A stretch of DNA of 62,110 nucleotides from an uncultured Leucobacter sp. Its GTDB lineage: Bacteria > Actinomycetota > Actinomycetes > Actinomycetales > Microbacteriaceae. Positions 35,577 to 44,191 of this stretch are shown piece after piece. Each line of letters opens with the position of its first letter. Within the stretch, counting starts at the first letter, position 1. The position numbers and the translations under genes were made by a program. The notes under the pieces are model-generated. The model worked only from the letters and a program-made list of their open reading frames with translations, was not told where the DNA came from and ran no database searches. The stretch is taken from assembly GCA_937967375.1 (NCBI GenBank), contig CALCJF010000054.1, positions 1 through 62,110 on the forward strand, in the 5' to 3' direction.

Positions 35577-35617
35577 ACGCAAGAATGGTCTGGTGGAGTA
35601 CCAGACCATTCTTGCGT
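35577..35617. repeat. 18-bp perfect inverted repeat across the yigZ-like start codon
   Basis: ACGCAAGAATGGTCTGGT (35577-35594) and its exact complement ACCAGACCATTCTTGCGT (35600-35617) are separated by 5 nt. The GTG start (35593-35595) lies at the tip of this structure and the right arm encodes the first residues (YQTILAS). As RNA this would be a very stable hairpin hiding the start codon unless the transcript is leaderless and begins inside it. Confidence 0.9.
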
Positions 35618-36216
35618 CAGCAGCCGCCGAGCTCGAGATCTCGCGCTCGCGGTTTCTGACGCGCATCGAGCGGGTCGAGACCGAGGCCGAGGCGCGGGCG
35701 GTCATCGCCGACGCGCGCGAGCAGCATCCGCGGGCGCGCCACCACTGCAGCGCGTTCGTGCTCGGCGCCGGCCAGCGCACTCAGCGCTCGAACGACGACG
35801 GCGAACCGAGCGGTACCGCGGGCGCCCCCATGCTTGACGCGCTCACGAGTGCCGGTCTCAGCGACGTGGTCGCCGTCGTGACCAGGTACTTCGGTGGGGT
35901 GCTGCTTGGGGCTGGCGGCCTCACCAGGGCCTATCGGGCGGCCGTGGCCGAGGCGGTGCTCGGGGCTGAGCGCGTCACTCGCGCGCCCCGGCAGCGGGTG
36001 GCGATCCTCGCCCCATATGACGTGGCAGCGCAGCTCGAAGCCGAGGCCCGTCGGCGCGGCTGGACCATCGGCGAGGCCCGCTACGGTGAGGCCGTCGAGC
36101 GCGACTTCGCGGTTGCCGAGCAAGAGGTCGAGGCGCTGCGCGCGGTCGCGGCCGAACTGAGCGCGGGCACTGCGCGGGTCACGCTTGGTGAGGTGTCATA
36201 CGTCGATCTGGCGTGA
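35593..36216 (+). CDS. YigZ/IMPACT family protein
   Basis: A 207-aa member of the YigZ/IMPACT (UPF0029) family, linked in other organisms to translation and ribosome-associated regulation. Motifs: SRSRFLTRIERVETEAEA, PRARHHCSAFVLG, SNDDGEPSGTAGAPML and VVAVVTRYFGGVLLGAGGL, which is the most conserved family block. The C-terminal ferredoxin-like domain (RQRVAILAPYDVAAQLEAEA) is present, so the protein is full length. The GTG start has no ribosome binding site and sits in a perfect inverted repeat. The 3' end overlaps the convergent Pr6Pr gene by 38 bp. Confidence 0.88.
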   Translation: MEYQTILASAAAELEISRSRFLTRIERVETEAEARAVIADAREQHPRARHHCSAFVLGAGQRTQRSNDDGEPSGTAGAPMLDALTSAGLSDVVAVVTRYFGGVLLGAGGLTRAYRAAVAEAVLGAERVTRAPRQRVAILAPYDVAAQLEAEARRRGWTIGEARYGEAVERDFAVAEQEVEALRAVAAELSAGTARVTLGEVSYVDLA

Positions 36217-36838
36217 ATCGGCGCCTCGACCACCACACCACGAGCAGCGAAACCAGCAAGAACGTGACGGCGATCAGGGCGACGTAGAAGGCGACTGCGC
36301 CATACCCCTGGCTTGGGTTGAGAAAGGGGTACGGCACCCAGCCGTCGGTCGCGCCGCGAGCGAGCACTACGATCACCCAGGCGATCGGGTAGATCAGCTG
36401 CAGCAGTGCGATGCGCCAGGGCAGGGGCTCGCGATCGCGCGCGAATGCCCAGTCGATGGCGACGAGGATCGGCCCACCGTAGTGCATCACCCAGTTCGCC
36501 CAGGGCACCGGCGCCCCGCCTTCGAGACCGAGCGGTGCGAGCAGGGTGGCGTAGACGACGCCGACGATCACCATGCAGACGGTCGCGAGGCTGCGCAGCG
36601 CCACGATCCAGCGTGCCTGCGGGCCACTGCGCATGAACCCGGCGATGCCGGCGATCGCCGCCACGATCGTGAGGATGCTGTTCGACTGAATCGTGAAGTA
36701 ACCGAAGAAGTTGAACGGGTTGACCGGCCCGCGCGAGGCGGTCTCGGCGTAGGTCACGACGATTGCGACAAGCGTGGTCGCGGCCCAGAGTGTGCGAGCA
36801 GATGCGAGGGCGGGTCTCGCCCATGAGGTGTGGTTCAC
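36179..36838 (-). CDS. Pr6Pr family membrane protein
   Basis: A 219-aa protein with six transmembrane segments. NFFGYFTIQSNSILTIVAAI and NWVMHYGGPILVAIDWAFAR are characteristic blocks of the Pr6Pr (FAR-17a/AIG1-like) membrane family of unknown role, together with WVPYPFLNPSQGYG near the C-terminus. I chose GTG 36838 because TACGCT lies 6 nt before it and the family begins there; an upstream in-frame ATG would add 26 unconserved residues. The gene overlaps yigZ tail-to-tail by 38 bp. Confidence 0.85.
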   Translation of the reverse strand: MNHTSWARPALASARTLWAATTLVAIVVTYAETASRGPVNPFNFFGYFTIQSNSILTIVAAIAGIAGFMRSGPQARWIVALRSLATVCMVIVGVVYATLLAPLGLEGGAPVPWANWVMHYGGPILVAIDWAFARDREPLPWRIALLQLIYPIAWVIVVLARGATDGWVPYPFLNPSQGYGAVAFYVALIAVTFLLVSLLVVWWSRRRFTPDRRMTPHQA

Positions 36839-36903
36839 AGGCTCAGCGTAGCCGAGGCGGCGCTCGAGGTTAGTGAATCTCGGTGCTTGCCAGGCCGACA
36901 TCT

Positions 36904-36938
36904 GCCCGAAGTGCATGGTTTCGCCCGAAGTGCATGGT
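36904..36938. repeat. Direct repeat GCCCGAAGTGCATGGT, two copies
   Basis: Two identical 16-nt copies (36904-36919 and 36923-36938) with a 3-nt gap lie upstream of the Pr6Pr gene. Just beyond are two related words, TGTACTCCGG and TGTACACCGG. The pair could be a tandem operator or replication-slippage product; no gene is visible in the 36839-37019 gap. Confidence 0.7.
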
Positions 36939-37019
36939 CTTGAGTCGAAAATTCATGTACTCCGGCACTGAACCTGTACACCGGGGTTTGCATGGGGCGA
37001 GGGCGTGCGGCGACGGCCT

Positions 37020-37901
37020 CTAGCCGAAGATCATCGGTCGGTCGAAGTCGTCTTCGAAGGTATCGCCGAGCAGTGTCGGGTCGATGTCGCAGACCACTGG
37101 CACGTGGTCGCTCGGGCCGTCGCCCTTGCGCTCTTCGCGGTGAATCGACGCCGCCGTCACCGTGTCGGCGAATGCCTGCGACCCCATGATGAAGTCAATG
37201 CGCATGCCCTCGTTCTTCTGAAAGCGGCCCGCCTTGTAGTCCCAGAACGTGAAGCCCTCTGGCACGAGCGGGCGCACGACGTCTTGCACGGTCGGTGAGA
37301 AGCTTGCGAACATCGAGCGCTCGTCGGGCGAGACGTGCGTGCTCAGACCCTCGACGAAGGTTGGGTCGCCCATGTCGGCCTCGAACGGCGCAATGTTCCA
37401 GTCGCCCATCAAAGCGAGCGGCAGCTCGGGGTGCTCGTCGATCCAGCGCTCTGCGTTCGCGCGAAGTGCCGAGAGCCACTCGAGCTTGTATGCGAAATGT
37501 GGGTCGTCAAGCGAGCGACCGTTTGGTACGTAGAGGCTCCAGAGACGCAGGTCGCCAACCGTCACGCCGAGCGCGCGGGCCTCGAGCGGCAGCTCGTTCG
37601 GGCCGATGCCCTGCACGGCCTCTTGCCCCTTGATCGGCTTGCCGAAGCCGGGCATGCCCTCGAAGCCGCGCTCGACGTCGGTCATCTCGTGGCGGCTCGC
37701 GAAGGCGACGCCGTTCCACTGGTTGAGCCCGTGAATCTCGAGGTGGTAGCCGGCCTGCTCGAACAGCTCGACGGGAAACTGCTCGGGCTTGCACTTGATC
37801 TCTTGCATCGCCAGCACGTCGATGTTTTCGCGCACGAGCCAGTCGACGACTCGGGGGGCTCGGGTGCGAATGGAGTTGACGTTCCAGGTGGCGATGCGCA
37901 T
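37020..37901 (-). CDS. xthA: Exodeoxyribonuclease III (AP endonuclease)
   Basis: A 293-aa exonuclease III for base-excision repair. MRIATWNVNSIRTR (Asn catalytic), LAMQEIKCKPEQFP (metal-binding Glu), WSLYVPNGRS (Tyr), LMGDWNIAPFEADM (Asp/Asn) and the C-terminal DGPSDHVPVV (Asp-His) are all present, so the active site is complete. TACGCT lies 7 nt before the ATG; a GAGGG is also present but too close for a good ribosome binding site. It is preceded on the same strand by a GNAT gene. Confidence 0.95.
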   Translation of the reverse strand: MRIATWNVNSIRTRAPRVVDWLVRENIDVLAMQEIKCKPEQFPVELFEQAGYHLEIHGLNQWNGVAFASRHEMTDVERGFEGMPGFGKPIKGQEAVQGIGPNELPLEARALGVTVGDLRLWSLYVPNGRSLDDPHFAYKLEWLSALRANAERWIDEHPELPLALMGDWNIAPFEADMGDPTFVEGLSTHVSPDERSMFASFSPTVQDVVRPLVPEGFTFWDYKAGRFQKNEGMRIDFIMGSQAFADTVTAASIHREERKGDGPSDHVPVVCDIDPTLLGDTFEDDFDRPMIFG

Positions 37902-37935
37902 GCCCTCAAGCGTAGCGTTCGCGGGTTCGCGCGGG

Positions 37936-38418
37936 TTACTGTGCGGCGGGCGCGAGGTCGTACGTCACCCAGGGGGTCTGGGTCGACACCCGGTCATAGA
38001 GGCTGCGCGCGGTCGCGTTGTCTCCCGCGGTGATCCAGCGCACCACGGTCGCATTCTCGTCACGAGCGATCTCGGCGAGCCGGGTGAGCAGCGCGCTGCC
38101 GACTCCTCTGCCGCGAGCCTCAGAAGAGGTGAAGAGGTCGTCGAGATAGATGCCGTGCGAGGCCGAGAGGGGCCTCGCGAAGGTGCGATAGTGCGCGAGC
38201 CCGAGCGGCACCCCGTCGACCAGCGCGACGAGCCCGCGGGTTTCGTGGCCCTCGTCGTGCAGCCACGACCACACGGTGTCGATGGCCTCGTCACTGTGCG
38301 GCACCTTGTAGAAGTCGCGGTAACCGCGATAGAGCGCACGCCATGAGGCGCGATCCTCTTCGCTCACTGCCCTCACCACGACGCCACTGTCTGTTGCGGT
38401 GCCAACTTCGCTGCTCAT
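37936..38418 (-). CDS. GNAT family N-acetyltransferase
   Basis: A 160-aa acetyltransferase. VVVRAVSEEDRASWRALYRG is the first strand-helix unit. IYLDDLFTSSEARGRGVGSA contains the acetyl-CoA binding loop (RGRGVGSAL), and NATARSLYDRVSTQTPWVTY matches the family C-terminal NxxAxxLY pattern. AAGGAG is placed correctly before ATG 38418. It lies 33 nt behind the CdaR/PucR-like regulator on the same strand, so it may belong to that regulator's operon, but its substrate is unknown. Confidence 0.88.
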   Translation of the reverse strand: MSSEVGTATDSGVVVRAVSEEDRASWRALYRGYRDFYKVPHSDEAIDTVWSWLHDEGHETRGLVALVDGVPLGLAHYRTFARPLSASHGIYLDDLFTSSEARGRGVGSALLTRLAEIARDENATVVRWITAGDNATARSLYDRVSTQTPWVTYDLAPAAQ

Positions 38419-38451
38419 CGCTTGCTCCTTTGCACGTATCGTGCTGCCATC

Positions 38452-39702
38452 TTATGATGCGCGTGTCTCGCTCAACTCTTCGCTTCGCCCCAGAATCTGG
38501 GGATGCAGCGCGAGCACGAGGTTCGCGATTGCCGGGGTCGAGCCGATCGGTGCGCCGAGGATCTGTTCGATGCGCGAGAGCCGATAGCGGATGGTGTTCG
38601 GGTGCACGAAGAGTGCGTCGGCGGCGAGGGCGATGTTCTGCTCTGCGGCGAGATAGGTGATGAGCGTATCGAGCAGCGTCGTCTGCTGCAACGGCGCGAG
38701 CACCTCTTTGATGTGGTCTTGCAGGGCGCGCTGGTCGACGTGCGAGAGCATCCAGGTCGTGAGGTCGATGCGGTCGATGCGAACGGGCTTGTGCAGCGCC
38801 GCACTGGGGTGGGCGCCCGCGCGGGTCTTCGCGATGCCCAGGGCGGTCTCGGCCTCGTGCACCGAGGCGGGTACCTGCGCGAGGGCCGAGAACGGGGCAG
38901 ATGCGCCGACCAGCATCTTGCCGTCGAGCGAGTCGATCCACTGCTCGCTCGCGGCGTTGTCTTGCACGAGTGCGGCAACCGTCGCGGGTGCGTCGACGTC
39001 GACGCGACGCAACATGATGAGCAGGGGCACCCCCTCGGCTCGAGCCTTGGTGAGCAGCGCGGTGGTGTGAGCCTCGTGCGCAGATGCCTCGTCAACGGGA
39101 CTGCATTCAAGAGCGCGCAGCTGGGTATACGCCGGAAAACGAAAGTGACCGAGCCTGGCCCAAAACCTGTGCTCTCGGGCGGGCAGAATCCCGTCGTGCA
39201 GTGCCGCGAGCAATTGCTCATTGTCGCGCCGATCACGCTGGCTCGCCCCGTGTTGAATGCCGTACACCGCACCCAGCAGCCGCTCGGCGGTGTCGAGCAA
39301 CACCTCGCCGATCTCGTCGAGGGTCTGATTGCCACGGCTCGCGATCGCGAGCACGTGGATGCCATCGCGCAGGGCGACCCGCCTGGTGCGCACGTGCCAG
39401 CGCCCGATCTCGAGTGCGAGGTCTTGCTGGTTGGTGCTTGAGACTTCGTTCCAGATCAACTGCGCGGGGGCCTCGCCGGTGCTCGCGATGACGTTGCCCT
39501 CGAAGTCGTAGATGATCGCGGTGCCGCGGCAGAGCACTCCCATTCGGTTCGCGAGGGTGCGAACTGGGTCTAGCGACGACACCGCGCCGAGCAGATTATT
39601 GGTGATGTCGAGCTGGGTCTGGGCCTGCTCGAGGCGTGCTTCGACTGAGCCTGAGGCGACCGCGTCGGGTGGCGTTTCTGGGTGCTTTTGTGCCATCACC
39701 AT
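38452..39702 (-). CDS. CdaR/PucR-type transcriptional regulator
   Basis: A 416-aa regulator. An N-terminal GAF-like sensing part (LLGAVSSLDPVRTLANRMGV, IIYDFEGNVIASTGEA) is followed by a GGDEF-like middle and the C-terminal PucR HTH_30: LLDTLITYLAAEQNIALAAD then ALFVHPNTIRYRLSRIEQIL. Such proteins usually activate catabolic genes when a substrate binds. The gene is divergent from hyuA, its likely target, with a TTGTA-N5-TACAA palindrome between. I prefer the ATG at 39702 (CAGG upstream) over in-frame ATGs further out; 39753 is possible and would add 17 residues. Confidence 0.85.
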   Translation of the reverse strand: MVMAQKHPETPPDAVASGSVEARLEQAQTQLDITNNLLGAVSSLDPVRTLANRMGVLCRGTAIIYDFEGNVIASTGEAPAQLIWNEVSSTNQQDLALEIGRWHVRTRRVALRDGIHVLAIASRGNQTLDEIGEVLLDTAERLLGAVYGIQHGASQRDRRDNEQLLAALHDGILPAREHRFWARLGHFRFPAYTQLRALECSPVDEASAHEAHTTALLTKARAEGVPLLIMLRRVDVDAPATVAALVQDNAASEQWIDSLDGKMLVGASAPFSALAQVPASVHEAETALGIAKTRAGAHPSAALHKPVRIDRIDLTTWMLSHVDQRALQDHIKEVLAPLQQTTLLDTLITYLAAEQNIALAADALFVHPNTIRYRLSRIEQILGAPIGSTPAIANLVLALHPQILGRSEELSETRAS

Positions 39703-39761
39703 GAGAACCTGCCCAAGAGTTGTGCGAAACCGAGATTTCGCGACCGCTGTCATCGAACTTT

Positions 39762-39776
39762 TTGTAAATTCTACAA
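39762..39776. promoter_or_regulatory. TTGTA-N5-TACAA operator candidate between regulator and hyuA
   Basis: TTGTA (39762-39766) and TACAA (39772-39776) flank AATTC in the divergent control region. The site is about 100 nt upstream of hyuA and 60 nt upstream of the chosen regulator start, well placed for control of both. Confidence 0.5.
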
Positions 39777-39872
39777 TCCGGGTCTGGGAATGCTGAGATT
39801 TCTCTAGTGACCACACTCAGCGCGGGCGTCATCGTTGAGCTACGGAATCAACGACGAACTCCAGGAGGGGCA

Positions 39873-41912
39873 ATGAGCAGTGTCCGTGTCGCAGTAGACG
39901 TGGGTGGAACTTTCACCGACGTCTGCATCTTCGACGATGAGACCCAGCAGATGCGGGTCACCAAGGTGCCATCAACACCGCACGATCCGATGATCGCGGT
40001 CATGAACGGTGTTGAGCGGGGCGAGATCGACCTGAACGAGGTGAAACTCTTCTCGCACGGCACCACAGTCGCAACGAACGCGCTCATCACGCGCAACTTT
40101 CCGGCCGCCGCGCTCGTCACGACCAAGGGCTTTCGCGATGTGCTCGAGATTCGCGATGGCACGAAAGACGATCTATGGGATGCGTATAACGACGTCTCGG
40201 AGCCCTATATTCGTCGCCGCGACCGCTTCGAGGTCAACGAGCGCATCGACTACATGGGCCGCACGATTGTGCCGCTCGACGAGGCAGAGGCGCGCGAACT
40301 CGCCGAGCTGCTGAAGCGTCGCGGAGTGAAGACGATCGCGGTCTGCTTCGTCAACTCCTACGCCGACCCGCGTCACGAGAGCCGCATGCGCGAGATTCTC
40401 GAAGAGGTCATTCCCGATGCAACAGTGTCGACCTCGGCAGAGATTCTGCCCGAGATCTTCGAGTACCCGCGCTTCAACACAGCGGTCTCGAACGCGGTGC
40501 TCGCGCCCCTCGTTTCTGGTTACGTGAACCGGCTCGCCAGCGAGCTCAAAGTCGGCGGCTACGACGGCGACCTCCTGCTACTGCACTCGGGTGGCGGGTC
40601 GATGACGCCGCGCATGGTCGAGAAATTTCCGGTGCGTCTCGCGGCGTCTGGCATCGCGGCTGGCGCGATCTCGGCGAAGCACATCGCTCAGCAGTGCGGC
40701 TATGAGAACGCGGTCAGCCTCGACATGGGCGGCACCTCGACAGACATCGCGCTCGTCGCGGGCGGCGAGCTTCGCGTGTCGCAGGAGTGGCAGGTCGAGT
40801 ACGGCCACCCGATCATCTTCCCCTCGATCGAGGTGCTGACCATCGGTGCCGGTGGCGGTTCTCTTGCGCACATCGACATCGCCGGCTCACTGCGAAACGG
40901 CCCGCAATCAGCTGGTGCCGATCCTGGCCCCGCATGCTACGACACGGGTGGCGATCAGCCGACGAATACCGACGCGAACGTCGTGCTCGGGCGCCTCGGC
41001 ACCTCGCTCGCAGGCGGCGTGAAGCAGCTCAATCGCTCGCTCTCTGAAGAGGCGATTCGACGGGTCATCGCCGAGCCGCTCGGCATGGGGCTCGAAGAGG
41101 CCGCGCAGGCGATCGTCTCGGTTGCCAACGCCAACATGGCCGACGCGGTGCGCCTCGTGTCGATTCGACGCGGCTATGACCCGCGCGACTTCGCGCTGCT
41201 CGCTTTCGGCGGTGCCGGCGCCCTGCACGGTGCCGATGTGGCGCGCGAGCTCGGCATTCCCACGGTCGTGGTGCCGCCGAACCCCGGCGTGACCTCGGCA
41301 ATGGGTTGCCTGCTTGTCGACATTCAGCACGATCTCGCGCAGATGTACACGGGCCTCGCTTCGTCGGCTGACGAAGACGGCATCGAAGAGGCGTTCGTCG
41401 CACTCGAGACCGAGGCCGCGGCGCGACTGCGGCACGAGGGTGTCTCGCAAGAGAACGCGATGCTGCAGCGGAAGATCTCGATGCGCTACTCGGGCCAGTG
41501 GCGTTCGCTGCAGGTGCCGATGGGTGCCGGCCCTGATGCCCTGAAGCGTGCAGTGCAGACGTTCCACGAGCAGTACGAACGCGAGTTCTCGTTCCGCCAA
41601 GACGATGCTCCGGTCGAGGTGTACCAGCTGCACCTGACCGCGGTCGGCAAGACGCCGAAGCCTGCGTTCCGCCCCGCCGAAGTGGTCGCACAGGGTGCCC
41701 CCGAAGCTGCCGAGCGCCGCGACGTGTACTTCGGCACGCACGGCTGGGTCGACACCCCGGTCTACGAGCGAGACGAGCTTGCAGCTGGCACCTCATTCGA
41801 GGGCCCTGCAATCATCAACCAGCTCGACTCCACCACCGTTGTGCCGCCGGCCACCCGTGCCGAGATCGATGAGTGGCTCAACATTCGCATCTACCTTGAG
41901 GGGAGCAACTGA
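39873..41912 (+). CDS. hyuA: Hydantoinase/oxoprolinase family protein, subunit A
   Basis: A 679-aa member of the ATP-dependent hydantoinase/5-oxoprolinase family (also carboxylases for acetone and acetophenone, and caprolactamase). The ASKHA-type ATP site appears as VAVDVGGTFTDVCIF near residue 5 and VSLDMGGTSTDIALV around 286; FSHGTTVATNALITR and TIGAGGGSLAHID are family blocks. Subunit A phosphorylates or activates the cyclic amide and works with subunit B. AGGAGGGG precedes ATG 39873; an ATG 66 nt upstream lacks a site. It overlaps hyuB by 1 nt. The substrate cannot be told from sequence. Confidence 0.9.
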   Translation: MSSVRVAVDVGGTFTDVCIFDDETQQMRVTKVPSTPHDPMIAVMNGVERGEIDLNEVKLFSHGTTVATNALITRNFPAAALVTTKGFRDVLEIRDGTKDDLWDAYNDVSEPYIRRRDRFEVNERIDYMGRTIVPLDEAEARELAELLKRRGVKTIAVCFVNSYADPRHESRMREILEEVIPDATVSTSAEILPEIFEYPRFNTAVSNAVLAPLVSGYVNRLASELKVGGYDGDLLLLHSGGGSMTPRMVEKFPVRLAASGIAAGAISAKHIAQQCGYENAVSLDMGGTSTDIALVAGGELRVSQEWQVEYGHPIIFPSIEVLTIGAGGGSLAHIDIAGSLRNGPQSAGADPGPACYDTGGDQPTNTDANVVLGRLGTSLAGGVKQLNRSLSEEAIRRVIAEPLGMGLEEAAQAIVSVANANMADAVRLVSIRRGYDPRDFALLAFGGAGALHGADVARELGIPTVVVPPNPGVTSAMGCLLVDIQHDLAQMYTGLASSADEDGIEEAFVALETEAAARLRHEGVSQENAMLQRKISMRYSGQWRSLQVPMGAGPDALKRAVQTFHEQYEREFSFRQDDAPVEVYQLHLTAVGKTPKPAFRPAEVVAQGAPEAAERRDVYFGTHGWVDTPVYERDELAAGTSFEGPAIINQLDSTTVVPPATRAEIDEWLNIRIYLEGSN

Positions 41913-43903
41913 TGAATACGACAGCCGCAAGTCGAGAGCTTGATCCGGTCACCTTTGAGGTGCTGAAGAACGCCTTCGCAACCAGCGTCGACCTGATGAG
42001 CGAGCAGATTCTGCGCACCTGCTACTCGTTCGTGATTTACTCGCGCGACTTCTCGTCGGCGCTCTGCGACAAGAACGGCAACACCGTGATGCAGGGTTCT
42101 GCAGACATCGCAGTGCACGTCGGCACGCTGCACTTTCAGTGCAAGTCGGTGATCGAAGAGTTCGGCGACGACATTCACGAGGGCGATGTGTTCGCGGTGA
42201 ATGACCCTTACCGGGGTGGCACCCACCTGAACGATGTGTCGTTCATTCGCCCCGTATTCTCCGAGGGCCGCATCATCGCCTTCGCGCAGAACAAGGGCCA
42301 CTGGGCGGACATCGGTGGCCCCGTGCCTGGCTCGTTCAACGTCGCAGCAACCGAGCACTTCGGTGAGGGCCTGCGCATCACCCCGGTGCGCATCTGGTCG
42401 AAGGGCAACTACCTGCACGACGTGGCTCAGCTTCTCGTGTCGAACACCCGCGCCCCCGAGCAGGCCATGGGCGACTTGCACGCACAATCAGAGGCGACCG
42501 CCGTGTGCGAGCGCGAAATCCTGCGCCTTGTCGAGCGCTACGGCACCGAAACCGTTGAGATCGCGATGCAAGAAACGCAGGACTACGTCGAGCGCACAGT
42601 GCTGCGCCGGCTCGAGGATCTGCCGCGCGGCACCTGGAGCACCGTCGACTATCTCGACCTCGATCCGGGCGCGCCCGAGGGGCTCGTGCCCGTCGAGATC
42701 ACGATGACTCTCGACGGCAAGGGCATTCACTACTCGCTCAGGGGCGGCGCCGCGATCAAGGCGTTCTTGAACTCGGGCTACGGCACGACGTTCTCGGCGA
42801 TCTATGCGGGCACGAAGACCTTCTTCCCAGACGTGCCGCTGAACTCGGGCTTCTACGCGGCGGTGACCGCCGAGATCGGGCCAGAGGGCACCGTGATCAA
42901 CGCGGGCTGGCCACTCGCCGTCACGGGCACCGTGTCGGGCCCGTACGAGAAGATCATGAACGGCATCTTCGAACTCTGGTCGAAGGTGATGCCCGAACGC
43001 GCCATGGCCTGTGCCTTCAACCTCGAGTACCTGCTCGTGGGCGGCCGCGACGCCCGCTCAGAGTCGAAGCCGTACTTCATGTGGTACGACTGGATGGCCG
43101 GCGGCTGGGGAGGCCGAGTCAGCAAGGATGGCTCGAGCGCAACGGCTCCCGTGTTCGGCGTGGGCCTCGCCGTGCAGGCTTGCGAGGGTCAGGAGCGCCT
43201 GACTCCGGTGGTGACCACGATGCACCAGATCGGTCGCGACTCGGGCGGCCCCGGCCGCTTCCGCGGCGGCTGCGGCGTCGAGAAGGGCGGCACGCTCACC
43301 GACGCCGACGCCTCGGTCATGAGCTACTGCTGCGACCGTGCGCGCTCGATCACCTGGGGCATCGAGGGCGGCCTGCCTTCGATTCCGCACGGCGTCTGGA
43401 TGAATAAAGACACCGAGCGCGAGCGCTTCCTCGGATCGATCTTCTCGTCGGTGCCGGTCGAGCCGGGCGACACCTTCTTCCGCCCCTCGGCCGGTGGCGG
43501 TGGCTTCGGTGATCCGCTCGATCGCACCCCCGAAGAGGTGCTCGAAGACATCATCGACGACTACGTCTCGATTGAGCGCGCGGCGATCGACTACGGCGTC
43601 GTGATCGTCGAGATCGACCGCGGCCTCGACCAGTTCGAGATCGACTACGACGCAACGAAAGAGAAGCGCGCGTGGATTCGCGAGCATCGCGATTCGTGGC
43701 TGCAGGCCGACCCGGCTGAGATCGCAGAGAAGTACCGCTCGGGCGAGCTCGACCTGCTCGATGTGATTCGTCAGCACGGCGTGATCCTCGACTGGGGAAC
43801 AGGCGAACTGCTCGAAGAGACCACTCGGCAGTACCGCGAGCAGATGCAGCGCAGGTCTGCAGATCACTGGCAGTCGTCTGAGGCGCTCGTCGGCGCTCGG
43901 TAG
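41912..43903 (+). CDS. hyuB: Hydantoinase/oxoprolinase family protein, subunit B
   Basis: A 663-aa HyuB subunit. LDPVTFEVLKNAFATSVDLM is the classic start, followed by RDFSSALCDKNGNTVMQGSA, HEGDVFAVNDPYRGGTHLND (metal-binding region), FAQNKGHWADIGG and the C-terminal RPSAGGGGFGDPLDRTPEEV. All these blocks are intact, so it should form an active AB complex with the upstream gene (start and stop overlap in TGATG). A perfect hairpin follows the gene, then the NCS1-type permease. Confidence 0.92.
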   Translation: MNTTAASRELDPVTFEVLKNAFATSVDLMSEQILRTCYSFVIYSRDFSSALCDKNGNTVMQGSADIAVHVGTLHFQCKSVIEEFGDDIHEGDVFAVNDPYRGGTHLNDVSFIRPVFSEGRIIAFAQNKGHWADIGGPVPGSFNVAATEHFGEGLRITPVRIWSKGNYLHDVAQLLVSNTRAPEQAMGDLHAQSEATAVCEREILRLVERYGTETVEIAMQETQDYVERTVLRRLEDLPRGTWSTVDYLDLDPGAPEGLVPVEITMTLDGKGIHYSLRGGAAIKAFLNSGYGTTFSAIYAGTKTFFPDVPLNSGFYAAVTAEIGPEGTVINAGWPLAVTGTVSGPYEKIMNGIFELWSKVMPERAMACAFNLEYLLVGGRDARSESKPYFMWYDWMAGGWGGRVSKDGSSATAPVFGVGLAVQACEGQERLTPVVTTMHQIGRDSGGPGRFRGGCGVEKGGTLTDADASVMSYCCDRARSITWGIEGGLPSIPHGVWMNKDTERERFLGSIFSSVPVEPGDTFFRPSAGGGGFGDPLDRTPEEVLEDIIDDYVSIERAAIDYGVVIVEIDRGLDQFEIDYDATKEKRAWIREHRDSWLQADPAEIAEKYRSGELDLLDVIRQHGVILDWGTGELLEETTRQYREQMQRRSADHWQSSEALVGAR

Positions 43904-43928
43904 CCACCGACGCCGCCGTGGCTTGGGT

Positions 43929-43957
43929 GCGGGCGAACGGGTAATTCGTTCGCCCGC
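43929..43957 (+). terminator. Hairpin after hyuB
   Basis: GCGGGCGAACG (43929-43939) and CGTTCGCCCGC (43947-43957) form a perfect 11-bp stem with a 7-nt loop, 25 nt behind the hyuB stop. There is no T-tract. It would separate hyuAB from the permease gene, which then needs its own promoter. Confidence 0.7.
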
Positions 43958-43972
43958 CCTCAAATCACTCCC

Positions 43973-44015
43973 GTGCATTTGCCACATTAGAACGTCGTTG
44001 TTCTGGCATCTGCAC
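43973..44015 (+). promoter_or_regulatory. Inverted-repeat activator site upstream of the permease gene
   Basis: GTGCATTTGCCA (43973-43984) and TGGCATCTGCAC (44004-44015) match in 10 of 12 positions as an inverted repeat; an inner AGAAC/GTTCT pair (43989-43993, 44000-44004) extends the symmetry. The right half, TTCTGGCATCTGCAC from 44001, recurs with one change at 47171 next to pxpA. A TTGATC at 44024 could be the -35, placing this site where an activator would bind. Confidence 0.6.
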
Positions 44016-44191
44016 CATTCACATTGATCCATAAGCTTTACACAATAGTCAGCGTGCCACCGGGGCGGGGAGCCGAGCCGAAGCGGCCTGAACTCGATCC
44101 GACACGTCGGAGAGAGCGCTTGCCAACGAAAGCCAAGCGCGCGCGGGACACGAACTTTTCACAACTCTGGATACCAATGGAGGTACGCAAA

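Noticed and set aside
36904..36938. Possible CRISPR-like repeat
   Set aside because: Only two copies with a 3-nt gap, no spacers and no cas genes.
44024..44191. N-terminal extension of the permease from an ATG at 44024
   Set aside because: It is basic, of low complexity and not part of the family; GGAGGT with correct spacing supports the TTG at 44192.
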